Assembly (NCBI RefSeq): GCF_001270495.1
Contig: NZ_LGUR01000230.1
Span: 286,705-350,704 of the forward strand
DNA: 64,000 nucleotides
DNA from: Streptomyces viridochromogenes
Lineage (GTDB): Bacteria; Actinomycetota; Actinomycetes; Streptomycetales; Streptomycetaceae
Direction: 5' to 3'
Position 1 is the first letter of the stretch; each line of letters starts with the position of its first letter. The position numbers and the translations under genes were made by a program. Shown here in pieces: positions 56,112-63,886 of the stretch. The notes below the pieces were generated by a model. The model had not been told where the DNA came from, did no database searches, and saw nothing but the letters and a program-made list of their open reading frames with translations.

Positions 56112-56765
56112 TCACTCCTCGGGGTGCTCGCGGGCGGACTTGAGGATCAGGTTCCAGGTGGGGCGGGAGTAGGTCTTCTCCGTCTGCCCCTGGAGCTCGG
56201 GGATCAGCTCGGCGTTCTTCGCGCCGGGGTTCGCCGCGATGGCCTGCCGCGCGAGGGTCAGCCGCTCGTCTCCTTGGTAGGGGTAGGCCAGTCCGCGGCG
56301 GCCGGCGGGCCGTCCGCCGGCGTGCCCGCGGCCCTTCCGGTCCGCGAGGTACTGCCACAGCCTCCAGCGCTTCCACTTGGGACGCCGCCGGGTCGGAAGC
56401 TCGTCCCAGTCGTCCGGCTCCGGCCATCCCTCGGGCGGGTTCTTGACGTAGTGGGAGACGGTGGTGGAGTCGGCGAACCCGCAGACCTTCGCGGCTTCGG
56501 CGGGGCCGACCATCTCTTCGGGGTCGCCGTCGAGCTTGGGCGGGTTGGTGGTGCTCGCCGCGGCGCGCTGCCGTTGAAGCTCGTGGTGCCACGTCGCCCA
56601 TACGTCGCCGTCCCAGTGCATGACGCCGTCGATGGTCTCCGCGACGGGCGGGTGCCCGTTGTTCTCCCGGTCGGTCCACAGGTTCTGAAGCGTCGGCTCG
56701 CTGATGCCGTGGACCTTGCGCAGGTCCGCGCGTGAGTAGAGCGTGCGGCCGGTCTTGCGGGACAC
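56112..56765 (-). CDS. HTH-type DNA-binding protein
   Basis: The product is 217 residues; GTG 56765 is chosen for AGGAGG 5-6 bases upstream. Two excisionase/MerR-like helix-turn-helix units can be seen: SRADLRKVHGISEPTLQNLWTDRENNGHPP...HWDGDVWATW and GPAEAAKVCGFADSTTVSHYVKNPPEGWPEPD...WRLWQYLADRKGRG. The C-terminal third (LARQAIAANPGAKNAELIPELQGQTEKTYSRPTWNLILKSAREH) looks like a third helical module. It probably regulates this plasmid block or acts in replication; which one is not visible. Confidence 0.7.
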   Translation of the reverse strand: MSRKTGRTLYSRADLRKVHGISEPTLQNLWTDRENNGHPPVAETIDGVMHWDGDVWATWHHELQRQRAAASTTNPPKLDGDPEEMVGPAEAAKVCGFADSTTVSHYVKNPPEGWPEPDDWDELPTRRRPKWKRWRLWQYLADRKGRGHAGGRPAGRRGLAYPYQGDERLTLARQAIAANPGAKNAELIPELQGQTEKTYSRPTWNLILKSAREHPEE

Positions 56766-56809
56766 GGTCGCCTCCTGTTCTTGGTCGGGGTCGTGACCGC
56801 TTGGCACGG

Positions 56810-57088
56810 TCACTGGATGTCGTCCGGGTCCGGGGCCGGCGCCCACGTACGGCTGCCTGCCGGTTCGAGCCGGGTGAGGGTGGCTATGTCGGCCAGGGGG
56901 ACGGCGGCGGCCCAGTCGGCGCGGCCGGGGTGGTCGGCGGGCAGGTTGAGCACGAGGTGCCGGCCAGTTGGCGGGAAGTCCTCGACGATGACGAAGCTGT
57001 CAGTGGGATCGGCGCCGATGCTGTTACCCCTCGTGAGCTGGGCGATGTCGCCGGGCTGGGGACAGTCGGGGTGTCGGTCACATAGCAT
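56810..57088 (-). CDS. Small hypothetical protein
   Basis: The product is 92 residues from ATG 57088 (MLCDRHPDCPQPGDIAQLTRGNSIGADP). Beta-rich, with the two Cys residues confined to the first ten positions and SFVIVEDFPPTGRHLVLNLP as a likely core. Its leader carries the shared TCTCACCAGA box described for this region. No family was recognised. Confidence 0.65.
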   Translation of the reverse strand: MLCDRHPDCPQPGDIAQLTRGNSIGADPTDSFVIVEDFPPTGRHLVLNLPADHPGRADWAAAVPLADIATLTRLEPAGSRTWAPAPDPDDIQ

Positions 57089-57254
57089 GGTGTGGTCTTT
57101 CTGGTGAGAGACACCGACGGCCAGCGCCTTGTTGCCCTTGTGCGCTGGCCGTCGTCTGTTGTCTGGGGTGCGTGGCGCCCCGTGGGACGCATGGCCGGTC
57201 GGAGGTTGCCCGCTCCGCTGATGGCGGAGTAATTAAACCACCTTTGCGTTGGGC
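57089..57254 (-). promoter_or_regulatory. Promoter/leader module 4 (variant)
   Basis: TTTAAT (-10, 57237-57232) matches the other modules, but no consensus -35 is found 17 bases upstream (CACCCC). The leader contains GGGCAACCTCCGACCGGCC, a 12-base hairpin (CGACGGCCAGCG) near 57115, and TCTCACCAG just before the ribosome-binding site of the 57088 gene. Confidence 0.55.
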
Positions 57255-57287
57255 GGGGTGGGGCCCTGCTCCGAAGGACGGCGGTCA

Positions 57288-57896
57288 TCAGAAGAGGGCC
57301 CCCTGATCTGTGGGGCGTTGACCCCGGTCGTTCGGTGGCCGGGCGATGCGGAGTTCGTAGCGGGGGCGTCCTTCGTGCGGCGGAGCGTGGGCTTCGCGGC
57401 GGTACCGTCTCCAGGCCACGACGGGGGCGCCCTGGTCAATCCAGCCCGCCGGGTACCCGGTGGTGAGCTGAACCCAGCGGCTCGGGCTCCGGGGAACGGC
57501 AAACCGGTCCTCGACCGTGGTGATCGGCGGCAGCGTCCGCCAGCCGGGGAAACAGTGGTCGTGCGCGTCCTCCACCGCCTCGTTGTCACCGTCCCCGAAC
57601 CCCTCGCCGGAGTGCACGGGGCCTTCCCACTCGCACGCGAGACACCCGCCGCGGAACTCCTGCTCGTCCCTCCGGCGGCGGGTCGGCCGGCTGCGGGAGA
57701 GCAAGGTCGGGGTGTGGTGTACGGGCGGGTCCAGCTCGTGGCCGAGGTCGCAGTACGCGCCGCCGGGGTGTCCGGGCTGGATGTGCCACGCCTGCCCGGC
57801 GCTCTCGGGTGGGTGGTGCGTCTGCGCGTTGCGCACTCGCCAGTAGTACGTCTGCCGTGCCCGCGCTCCAGTCGGCTCGGCGACGGTGGTGGTCAC
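57288..57896 (-). CDS. DUF6349-like protein
   Basis: The product is 202 residues from GTG 57896 (MTTTVAEPTGARARQTYYWR). GAYCDLGHELDPPVHHT and the zinc-like FRGGCLACEWEGPVHSGEG, with AHDHCFPGWRTLPPI further on, match DUF6349, a family of small proteins on Streptomyces plasmids. The Cys/His spacing suggests a metal site. It is coupled to the next gene upstream by a 4-base overlap. Confidence 0.6.
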   Translation of the reverse strand: MTTTVAEPTGARARQTYYWRVRNAQTHHPPESAGQAWHIQPGHPGGAYCDLGHELDPPVHHTPTLLSRSRPTRRRRDEQEFRGGCLACEWEGPVHSGEGFGDGDNEAVEDAHDHCFPGWRTLPPITTVEDRFAVPRSPSRWVQLTTGYPAGWIDQGAPVVAWRRYRREAHAPPHEGRPRYELRIARPPNDRGQRPTDQGALF

Positions 57897-58291
57897 GACT
57901 TCCCCCTTCCGGCGGCGAGGACTTCGCGGAGCGGGTCAGCGAGCATGGCCTGTTCGTCGGGGGCATCGAGGAACCGCGGCCCGTACGCGCGGCGTACCGC
58001 GCGGCGGGCGTCCTGGTGGCGGTCGAGCTCCGGGTAGTACGGCGATCGGTCGAGCACGTCATAGCCGTGCTGGGTGAGCACGTCGGCGATGAGCGACCGG
58101 ACCCGTACCGGGTCGAGGGCGGTGAGGTCGGCTTCCCCCGGGGCCGCGAGGAGTACGCGGATCAGCTCGGTCGCGCTGAGCCGGGGGTGGAGGGGGACGC
58201 TGAGCCGGTGGACGCCGTCTCGGCTGGGGGTGGCGGATCCTCGGCGGCTCGGCGTCCTGGTGGTGCTGCGGTCTTCTGTCGTCTCGTCCAT
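57893..58291 (-). CDS. Hypothetical protein
   Basis: The product is 132 residues from ATG 58291 (MDETTEDRSTTRTPSRRG). After a disordered start, the pattern LSATELIRVLLAAPGEADLTALDPVRVRSLIADVLTQHGYDVLD and QDARRAVRRAYGPRFLDAPDEQAMLADPLREVL is helical. No family was recognised. Confidence 0.6.
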   Translation of the reverse strand: MDETTEDRSTTRTPSRRGSATPSRDGVHRLSVPLHPRLSATELIRVLLAAPGEADLTALDPVRVRSLIADVLTQHGYDVLDRSPYYPELDRHQDARRAVRRAYGPRFLDAPDEQAMLADPLREVLAAGRGKS

Positions 58292-58335
58292 CGTGCTGGC
58301 CTTCGATGACTCGGGTTGCTGGCGGGCGTCGGGTG

Positions 58336-58764
58336 TCAGAACAGGGCGTGTTCGGCGCGGGCGGCGGCGGTGCGGAACGCTCGGGCGGCGTCGGCGGCGG
58401 TGCGGCCGGGCTCGGCGCTCCATCGGTCGATGGCCTCGCGGTGCAGGGCCTTGGCGGCGGCGGGGTCGTCGGTGTCGACGGGGTGACCGGTGAGGGTTTC
58501 CGCGAGGATGGCGAATGCCTGGTCGCGAGCATGATTGATGCGGTCCCAGTCGTACGTTCGGCCGGCGGCTCCTCGCCCGTGGCCGGCGGCGACTTGGAGG
58601 GCGCCGCGCGGCCAGCACGGCAGTGTGGCTGTACGGCCGGGACCGGCGAACAGGTGCGGGCCTTGGTAGAGGCCGACGTGTTCGATGTGGTGGGCGGCCC
58701 ATTCCAGGATCGCGGCGGGAGTGTCCGCGATGACGATGCTTTCAGGGGTATGGCGGGTCGGCAC
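58336..58764 (-). CDS. DUF6197-like protein
   Basis: The product is 142 residues from ATG 58764. IVIADTPAAILEWAAHHIEHVGLYQGPHLFAGPG resembles the start of DUF6197 proteins (a helix followed by a GLYQG-type turn), and the C-terminal half is helical and Ala-rich. Assignment is by eye and tentative. It lies between hypothetical genes of the same strand. Confidence 0.5.
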   Translation of the reverse strand: MPTRHTPESIVIADTPAAILEWAAHHIEHVGLYQGPHLFAGPGRTATLPCWPRGALQVAAGHGRGAAGRTYDWDRINHARDQAFAILAETLTGHPVDTDDPAAAKALHREAIDRWSAEPGRTAADAARAFRTAAARAEHALF

Positions 58765-58824
58765 GGCGGTGTCCTTCGGGAGGGCGGGGGCGGCGGCGCG
58801 CTGCCGCCGCCCCCGGTGGTGCTG

Positions 58825-59469
58825 CTACTGGTAGGCGGGGATCAACCGGCGGACCTTGTCCTCTCCGATGCACCCGCCCTTGTGACGGCGCGCGCTCGGC
58901 GGCTCTCCGTTGCGCCCGCGCAGGTGACTCCAGAACTTCGGGCCTTCCCAGTCACACAATTCGCAGCTGAGGTACCAGTGGTTATCGCTGCCGGGGAACC
59001 CGGTCAGGACTGCCCGCCAGTGGTGGGCCCGGAGCCCCGCGAACGCGATCTGCGCGCCCTCGATGTTGCGATCGTTGACCGACATCCGCGGGTGCAGGAG
59101 AGGCACCGGCCCGCACAGCGGGGTGGGGGCCTCGGCGAGCACCTGGTCCAGGGGGACGGCGCCGATCCGACCGGCGGCGTATTCCTGCGCGAGATGGGCG
59201 GCGGCCATCTCGGTGCCGGGGGTCCCCTTCGGCGGGCGACGAAGGTTGCGTTCGCCCGCGGTGGTGAGGACAAGCCAGTCACGGTGCCACCTGTAGGCGC
59301 GGCCGATGACCTGGTCTTCGCCCACGATCAAGGGGTAACGGCACTGGATGTCGGGGGAACCGACGCGGTACGTCGGGACGGTGGTGGTGCCCTCGGTCGC
59401 GGGGACGATGAGCCCGCCCGCTCCGGGGTCGGGGACGGTCGCGGGTCGTTCGAGGAGTTGCGTGGTCAT
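58825..59469 (-). CDS. Hypothetical protein with zinc-like centre
   Basis: The product is 214 residues from ATG 59469. WYLSCELCDWEGPKFWSHLRGRNGEPPSARRHKGGCIGE places a C-x2-C and later His/Cys in a possible metal site similar in flavour to the GCLACEWEG segment of the 57288 protein, so the two may be distantly related. The TCTCACCAGA box lies 15 bases upstream of the start. Confidence 0.6.
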   Translation of the reverse strand: MTTQLLERPATVPDPGAGGLIVPATEGTTTVPTYRVGSPDIQCRYPLIVGEDQVIGRAYRWHRDWLVLTTAGERNLRRPPKGTPGTEMAAAHLAQEYAAGRIGAVPLDQVLAEAPTPLCGPVPLLHPRMSVNDRNIEGAQIAFAGLRAHHWRAVLTGFPGSDNHWYLSCELCDWEGPKFWSHLRGRNGEPPSARRHKGGCIGEDKVRRLIPAYQ

Positions 59470-59540
59470 GGTGGTGCCCTGTTCTGGTGAGAGAGGGGCC
59501 CGCCCCGGCGCGCTCGGCCGCCGGGGCGGGCGGGGCGTGG

Positions 59541-60929
59541 TTACGCGGCCTCAGCGGGGTCCTGCGGGTTGGCGGTCCATTCGCGGCGCGGGGTGATGCC
59601 CAGGTCTTCGAGGACCGGGTCCAAGCTCCCGTTGTCCGGCACCCATTCCCAGTCGGCGCCTTCGGTGCCGGGCCGGTCGGTCCAAGTGAGCATGTAGGAG
59701 CGGCCGGAGGTACGGGGGTCGCCGCACACGGCTTGTGCCTCGCGGCGGGTCATCGCCCACAAGGCACGCTTGCGGGAGCGGCGGGAGTTCTTCGAGGCGA
59801 TCAGCACCAGCGCCATGCCGTCCTGCCAGTTCGTACCTGCGCCGGGGGCCGCCATGGGGGTCGGCTTCTCCGCCGGTACCGGCTCCTTGCTCGGCGTGGA
59901 CTGCTCGGCCTGCTGCTGCTCGGCGGCCTCGGCCTGGGGTGGCTGCATCTCGTCGGCGCTCTTGCGTCCGGAAACGTCGTCGTAGGGGGCGGTCCAGGTC
60001 CAGCCGTCGTGACGGTTGTCCGTCGCGCGGACGACGCGCTGACCGACCCCGTTGTGAATGTGCGGGATGGTCACCGACTTCGGGTTGACCCGCAGGACCT
60101 CGTACCAGGTGCCTCTGTAGAGAACGAAGTCACCGCGGGTGAAGTCGGCCTTCGACCAGACCTTGAAGCCCTTGGCCTCTGCGTCCTTGATGATCTGCTG
60201 CCAGTGCTCGATCTCTTCGGTCAGTTCCCCGTGCCGGATTTTCAACTCGAGGTCGTCGGGGTTGCGGGTGGAGCCCTTGGCGGACTCGCCGCGCTGCCAC
60301 TTCTCGACCGCGCGAAGGTCGGCCCGCAGTTTGTCGAGACGGCGGAGCGTGCGGCCGGGGTCCTTCCTAAACCGCTCATAGTTCGCGGCGGCCTGCGCCC
60401 GGCCTGTCCAGTGCTCGGCACGGTCGCGCTCACTGATGCTCTTGCGCATCACGTCGTCCATCCGTGCGTGATCACGACGGGCGCGTCCCTCGGAGTGGTG
60501 GCCGACGAGGATGGGCTGACCGAAGGCGAACCGCTCGGATATCTCGTGGCTCGACTTCCACGCAGCCTCGGAGTTCTGGGCGGCGGTGTCGGCGTATCCG
60601 CCGAACCTCTCCGCCTGGCCTTCGGCCTTCTCTTCCCGGTCCTGCTCGGCCTCGGAGAACGATCGGCGGTCGGCGTTGTCGATGGTCAGTGTGACCTCGA
60701 AGCCTGCGTCTCGGAGTCGCTGGGCGAGGAGTTCGAGCGAGGGGGTGTAGGTGGCGTGGTCACGGCTGTGCGGGAGGTACCAGCAGTCAAGGTTCCTGCT
60801 CCAGCGGAAGGGCTGGCGCTGGGTGCGGCCGTACTCGCGGAGCCGCAGGATCTCGGCCGATCCGTCTCCCCGGCTGGTGCCCTCGATCAGGGTTCCTTCT
60901 CGGCGGGTGTGGGTGATCTCGATAGTCAC
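59541..60929 (-). CDS. DUF3560 domain protein
   Basis: The product is 462 residues from GTG 60929 (MTIEITHTRREGTLIEGTSRGD). The N-terminal ~280 residues (FRWSRNLDCWYLPHSRDH, QPILVGHHSEGRARRDHARM, RAEHWTGRAQAAANYERFRKDPGRTLRRL) form DUF3560, a domain common on actinobacterial plasmids and integrative elements, with a coiled-coil stretch at ~190-260. A SKADFTRGDFVLYRGTWYEVLRVNPKSV beta domain and a charged linker follow. The role is unknown. Confidence 0.88.
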   Translation of the reverse strand: MTIEITHTRREGTLIEGTSRGDGSAEILRLREYGRTQRQPFRWSRNLDCWYLPHSRDHATYTPSLELLAQRLRDAGFEVTLTIDNADRRSFSEAEQDREEKAEGQAERFGGYADTAAQNSEAAWKSSHEISERFAFGQPILVGHHSEGRARRDHARMDDVMRKSISERDRAEHWTGRAQAAANYERFRKDPGRTLRRLDKLRADLRAVEKWQRGESAKGSTRNPDDLELKIRHGELTEEIEHWQQIIKDAEAKGFKVWSKADFTRGDFVLYRGTWYEVLRVNPKSVTIPHIHNGVGQRVVRATDNRHDGWTWTAPYDDVSGRKSADEMQPPQAEAAEQQQAEQSTPSKEPVPAEKPTPMAAPGAGTNWQDGMALVLIASKNSRRSRKRALWAMTRREAQAVCGDPRTSGRSYMLTWTDRPGTEGADWEWVPDNGSLDPVLEDLGITPRREWTANPQDPAEAA

Positions 60930-60953
60930 TGAACTGGCCTTTTCTGGTGAGAG

Positions 60954-61276
60954 TTTGTGGTCCGGCCGCAGGGCGGACCGTGCGTTGGCAGCGGCGCTGC
61001 ACCACGGGCGCGGGCCGTGAGGGACGATCGGCTCGCGGGCCGTCGCGCCCTGCGCGACGGCAGGGGCTGCCGCGCCCCCGCGGGGCGCGTCCGCTGCGGT
61101 CCGGTGCCCGTCGTCGGTCGGCGGAGCCGCCTGCGGCGGAGTCGGCCGGCGGCGGAGTCGGCCGGCGGCGGTGAACGCACCGGACCTGTCCTGCCGCCCC
61201 GAAGGGGTGTCCGCTTGGGTGCTGGGGCCTGCCGGTCCGGAGGTGTTGCCCTCCCCCGGGCCGGCGGGGCCTGGTG
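60954..61276. other. Structured, very GC-rich gap
   Basis: These ~320 bases have no supportable gene; plus-strand open frames are composition artefacts. GCGGAGTCGGCCGGCG is repeated in tandem near 61136-61168, and there are many short dyads. Confidence 0.6.
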
Positions 61277-61699
61277 TCAGCTGCGGTGGAGCGTGTGCCG
61301 GGCGGCCGGGTCGGCGTCGGCCAGTCCGGTCCGCTCACGCCATGCCTGGCGGACGGCGGCGCGGAGCGCGTCCCCGTCGTCGTAGGCGAACCGGCCACGG
61401 CGCAGGCTGCGGACGATGTCGCGGAACGTGTCGCCGTGCATCGTGGTCAGCGTGTCGTCCAGCGGGGTCAGCTCGTGCGGGAACATCGCCTGGACGCTGT
61501 CGCCGGGCTGCGGGGCACCGAGGGTGAAGAACCAGACCACGGACATGGTGGCCTCGTCCGCGAACTCCGGCCCGCCGAACGGGCCGACGACGACGGCGGG
61601 GCGGGTGTCGAGCTGGTGGCCCCGGTGCCAGGGTCCGGCGATCACGAGCGTCGCGGTGGGGAAGTCCTGGACGGTGGGCTTCTTGTCAGTGGTGAGCAT
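61277..61699 (-). CDS. Hypothetical protein
   Basis: The product is 140 residues; ATG 61699 (MLTTDKKPTVQDFPTATLVIAGPW) is chosen because the shared leader box sits just upstream, rather than a start at 61822 that runs through the promoter. Beta-rich N-terminal half (VIAGPWHRGHQLDTRPAVVVGPFG), helical C-terminal half (DTFRDIVRSLRRGRFAYDDGDALRAAVRQAWRERTG). No family was recognised. Confidence 0.65.
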   Translation of the reverse strand: MLTTDKKPTVQDFPTATLVIAGPWHRGHQLDTRPAVVVGPFGGPEFADEATMSVVWFFTLGAPQPGDSVQAMFPHELTPLDDTLTTMHGDTFRDIVRSLRRGRFAYDDGDALRAAVRQAWRERTGLADADPAARHTLHRS

Positions 61700-61822
61700 G
61701 TCGTGTCCTGTCTGGTGAGAGATTCCGCCGGGGCCGGTCGGCCCCGGCGATGGTGTCGGTCGGGGGGTTGCCCTCCCCCTTCCAGCACCATTAATTAAAC
61801 CATGTTCTTGGGTCTGGGTCAA
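61700..61822 (-). promoter_or_regulatory. Promoter/leader module 3
   Basis: TTGACC (-35, 61822-61817), 17 bases, TTTAAT (-10, 61799-61794). The ~95-base leader contains GAGGGCAACCCCCCGACCG and ends with TCTCACCAGACAGGA before ATG 61699. The -35 overlaps the stop of the ArdC-like gene upstream. Confidence 0.8.
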
Positions 61823-62709
61823 CCGGTCACGACAAGTTCGTGGCGGCGTTCGGCGGCCGTGGTGACGGCGCGGGCGATGGCGCGGCCGGTCTCGATGACC
61901 CGGACGGCGGACTCATGCACCGGGGGCTTCTTGTCCTGGGTGATGATGCCCGCGAGCGGCGGCATGACGGCGGGGCCCGGGGCGATGTTCAGGATGAGCG
62001 CAGCGACGTGGGCGGCTGAGGCGACTTCGGCGGCGTGCTGGCCGGGAAGGGGGGCGTCCGCCTCGGCGATACGTCGCCACGCATGGCCGTACAGCAGGAT
62101 GCGGACGGCGTTGTCGGGGGCTTCCCAGGTGAAGTCGAACCCTCCGGCCTGCTCCGGGTCCTCGTGGTACTGGTCGCGGTACTGGTTCACCAGGACATCC
62201 CGGATGACCTCGGCGGCGAGCGGGGCGGCGGCGGGCGGCTCGTAGGCGTCGCCGTCGGTCTGGCTGATGTCGAAAACCGGCCCGGCCTTGAAGCCGGACA
62301 CCTTGCGCCCCTGCCCCTCGGCGGCCTCGCCGGCGGCCTCTCGCTGCCCGCCGTCGGCGGCTGCGGCCGTGGCTCCCTGGGCATCCTCGGTCCGGCGCTT
62401 GATCGGCGTCCAGATGCGGAGGGAGGTGGACCCCTTGACCGGGAAGCGTCCGACCTTTCGCCAGTCTCTGGAGCTGAGTACGTGGGTGGCGTTCGGGCAC
62501 TGGGCGGCGATGGCGATGCAGTTGGTGGGACTGCGGTCATCACGGTCCCGGTGGGTCAGGTTCGCGGCCGTGCGCATGACGGCGGCCCAGAAGTCTTCGC
62601 TGCCGACCATCGCGCCGCACGCGCGATCCATGACGGCTTCGAGTTCACCGCGCATCTTGGCGCTGTAGGCACGACGCTCTTCGTCGGTCATCTTCGGCTT
62701 GCGGGGCAT
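61819..62709 (-). CDS. ArdC-like (ssDNA-binding, antirestriction-type) protein
   Basis: The product is 296 residues from ATG 62709 (MPRKPKMTDEERRAYSAKMR), preceded by AGGAGG. SPTNCIAIAAQCPNATHVLSSRDWRKVGRFPVKGSTSLRIWTPIKR and VSGFKAGPVFDISQTDG are the pattern of the ArdC N-terminal ssDNA-binding domain, found in plasmid antirestriction proteins expressed early in the recipient. The C-terminal part (VIRDVLVNQYRDQYHEDPEQ, VASAAHVAALILNIAPGPAV) lacks an obvious HExxH, so the protease half of classical ArdC may be absent or altered. Confidence 0.72.
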   Translation of the reverse strand: MPRKPKMTDEERRAYSAKMRGELEAVMDRACGAMVGSEDFWAAVMRTAANLTHRDRDDRSPTNCIAIAAQCPNATHVLSSRDWRKVGRFPVKGSTSLRIWTPIKRRTEDAQGATAAAADGGQREAAGEAAEGQGRKVSGFKAGPVFDISQTDGDAYEPPAAAPLAAEVIRDVLVNQYRDQYHEDPEQAGGFDFTWEAPDNAVRILLYGHAWRRIAEADAPLPGQHAAEVASAAHVAALILNIAPGPAVMPPLAGIITQDKKPPVHESAVRVIETGRAIARAVTTAAERRHELVVTG

Positions 62710-62828
62710 GCCTCGGTCCTCCTGGTAAGAGATCGACATCCGGGGCCGACTGGCCTAACGGTGCCGGTCGGGGGTTGCCCGCCCCTTCCGACACAATTAA
62801 TTAAACCATGTTATTGGGTGATTGGCAA
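62710..62828 (-). promoter_or_regulatory. Promoter/leader module 2
   Basis: TTGCCA (-35, 62828-62823), 17 bases, TTTAAT (-10, 62805-62800), then a ~90-base leader with GGGCAACCCCCGACCGGCAC and CTCTTACCAGGAGG before ATG 62709. Nearly the same sequence as modules 1 and 3. Confidence 0.8.
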
Positions 62829-62832
62829 CCCC

Positions 62833-63192
62833 CTAAATCCAGTACAACTCTGCCTCGTTGCTCACTGCTCGGTATGCCGCTATGACCTCGTCCTCTATTT
62901 CTGTCCAGTGTTCGAGGGTATCGGGGGCGGTCTCCTTGTCGCTGGCCGCGCGCCTGGCCCTGCGCCATTCAATGGCGATTTTGAGTGTGCGGAGTTGGGA
63001 ACGGGTCAGCTCCCATCGGCCGGAGTCCGGGAGTTGATCGCCGTAGGCCATCGCTACGGCGTTGTTGATGTGCTCGGTACCGGACCACACATTATGTGTG
63101 GCCTGGAGCGCAAGAGCGCGTTTAAGGGTGCACCGGAGGTGCGGGGCCTGCACGACCCATTGCGGCTCGATGGTGAATACGTCGGCGCTCAT
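62833..63192 (-). CDS. Hypothetical protein
   Basis: The product is 119 residues from ATG 63192 (MSADVFTIEPQWVVQAPHLR). Helical with RALALQATHNVWSGTEHINNAVAMAYGDQL and a basic RSQLRTLKIAIEWRRARRAASD segment. No family was recognised. The upstream CCAGAAAGGCCC shows only a remnant of the shared leader box. Its stop sits 5 bases from the -35 of module 2. Confidence 0.6.
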   Translation of the reverse strand: MSADVFTIEPQWVVQAPHLRCTLKRALALQATHNVWSGTEHINNAVAMAYGDQLPDSGRWELTRSQLRTLKIAIEWRRARRAASDKETAPDTLEHWTEIEDEVIAAYRAVSNEAELYWI

Positions 63193-63253
63193 CACAGGGC
63201 CTTTCTGGCGGGGCGGCGCGCTGCAGGAGCGCGCCGCCGTGAAACGTCGGGAA

Positions 63254-63886
63254 TTAAAGGGCGTATCCGTCAACGTATTCGCCGCGTTCACCCTCGGGGG
63301 TCTGGATGTTGGGAAGGAATCGGCTCACCGCGAATACGACGGCGTCGGCGATAAGCCGGGGCACGTCGTTGAGTACGAGGCTCACCGCGTCGCCGTCGAG
63401 TCCGATACGGACCTCTCCCGGTTCAAGGTTCATGTAAACGAAAGCAGATGTGCCGTCGACTCGCGTTCGGGCTCCGGGGAGTCGGGCGGAAAGATCGCGT
63501 GCGGCTTCTTCGACACCCCGCCGCATCTCGGCCTGTGCGCGGTTGTGCTCGGTCACGCGCTCGTGAACCTCGCGGTGCACGGGGATGAGATCGGCGGCGA
63601 TCCGGGCCGCGATGTCCGCCGGGTCTTCACTCATGGCGACTCGGACGCTGTCGCGCTCGCCCCTGCGGAACGGGTAGTCGGTGGCGGGGAATGCGCCTCG
63701 GATGTGCAGGTGGCCGGGATCGTCGAATCGCTCGGAGAGGTGGAGCTGTCGGCCGTCGAGGTGAGTGAAGGTGGCGGCGTGGTCCAGCTCCTGGACGCCG
63801 TGGTACGCCTGCTGCGGTCGCCAGTTCCCTCCGAGTTCGAGGGCGATCGGGTGGGCCAGCTCCGCGACGGTGGGAGGCGTGCTCAT
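63254..63886 (-). CDS. Hypothetical protein
   Basis: The product is 210 residues from ATG 63886, preceded by AGGAG. Residues 30-80 are beta-rich (ELDHAATFTHLDGRQLHLSERFDDPGHLHIRGAF), ~90-150 form a helical, charged segment (IAARIAADLIPVHREVHERVTEHNRAQAEMRRGVEEAARDL), and the end is again beta-rich (TSAFVYMNLEPGEVRIGLDGDAVSLVLNDV). No family was recognised. Confidence 0.65.
   Translation of the reverse strand: MSTPPTVAELAHPIALELGGNWRPQQAYHGVQELDHAATFTHLDGRQLHLSERFDDPGHLHIRGAFPATDYPFRRGERDSVRVAMSEDPADIAARIAADLIPVHREVHERVTEHNRAQAEMRRGVEEAARDLSARLPGARTRVDGTSAFVYMNLEPGEVRIGLDGDAVSLVLNDVPRLIADAVVFAVSRFLPNIQTPEGERGEYVDGYAL

Noticed and set aside
60947..61527. Plus-strand Arg/Gly-rich open frames
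   Set aside because: Composition artefacts in a very GC-rich gap, antisense to the 61277-61699 gene, with no ribosome-binding site.
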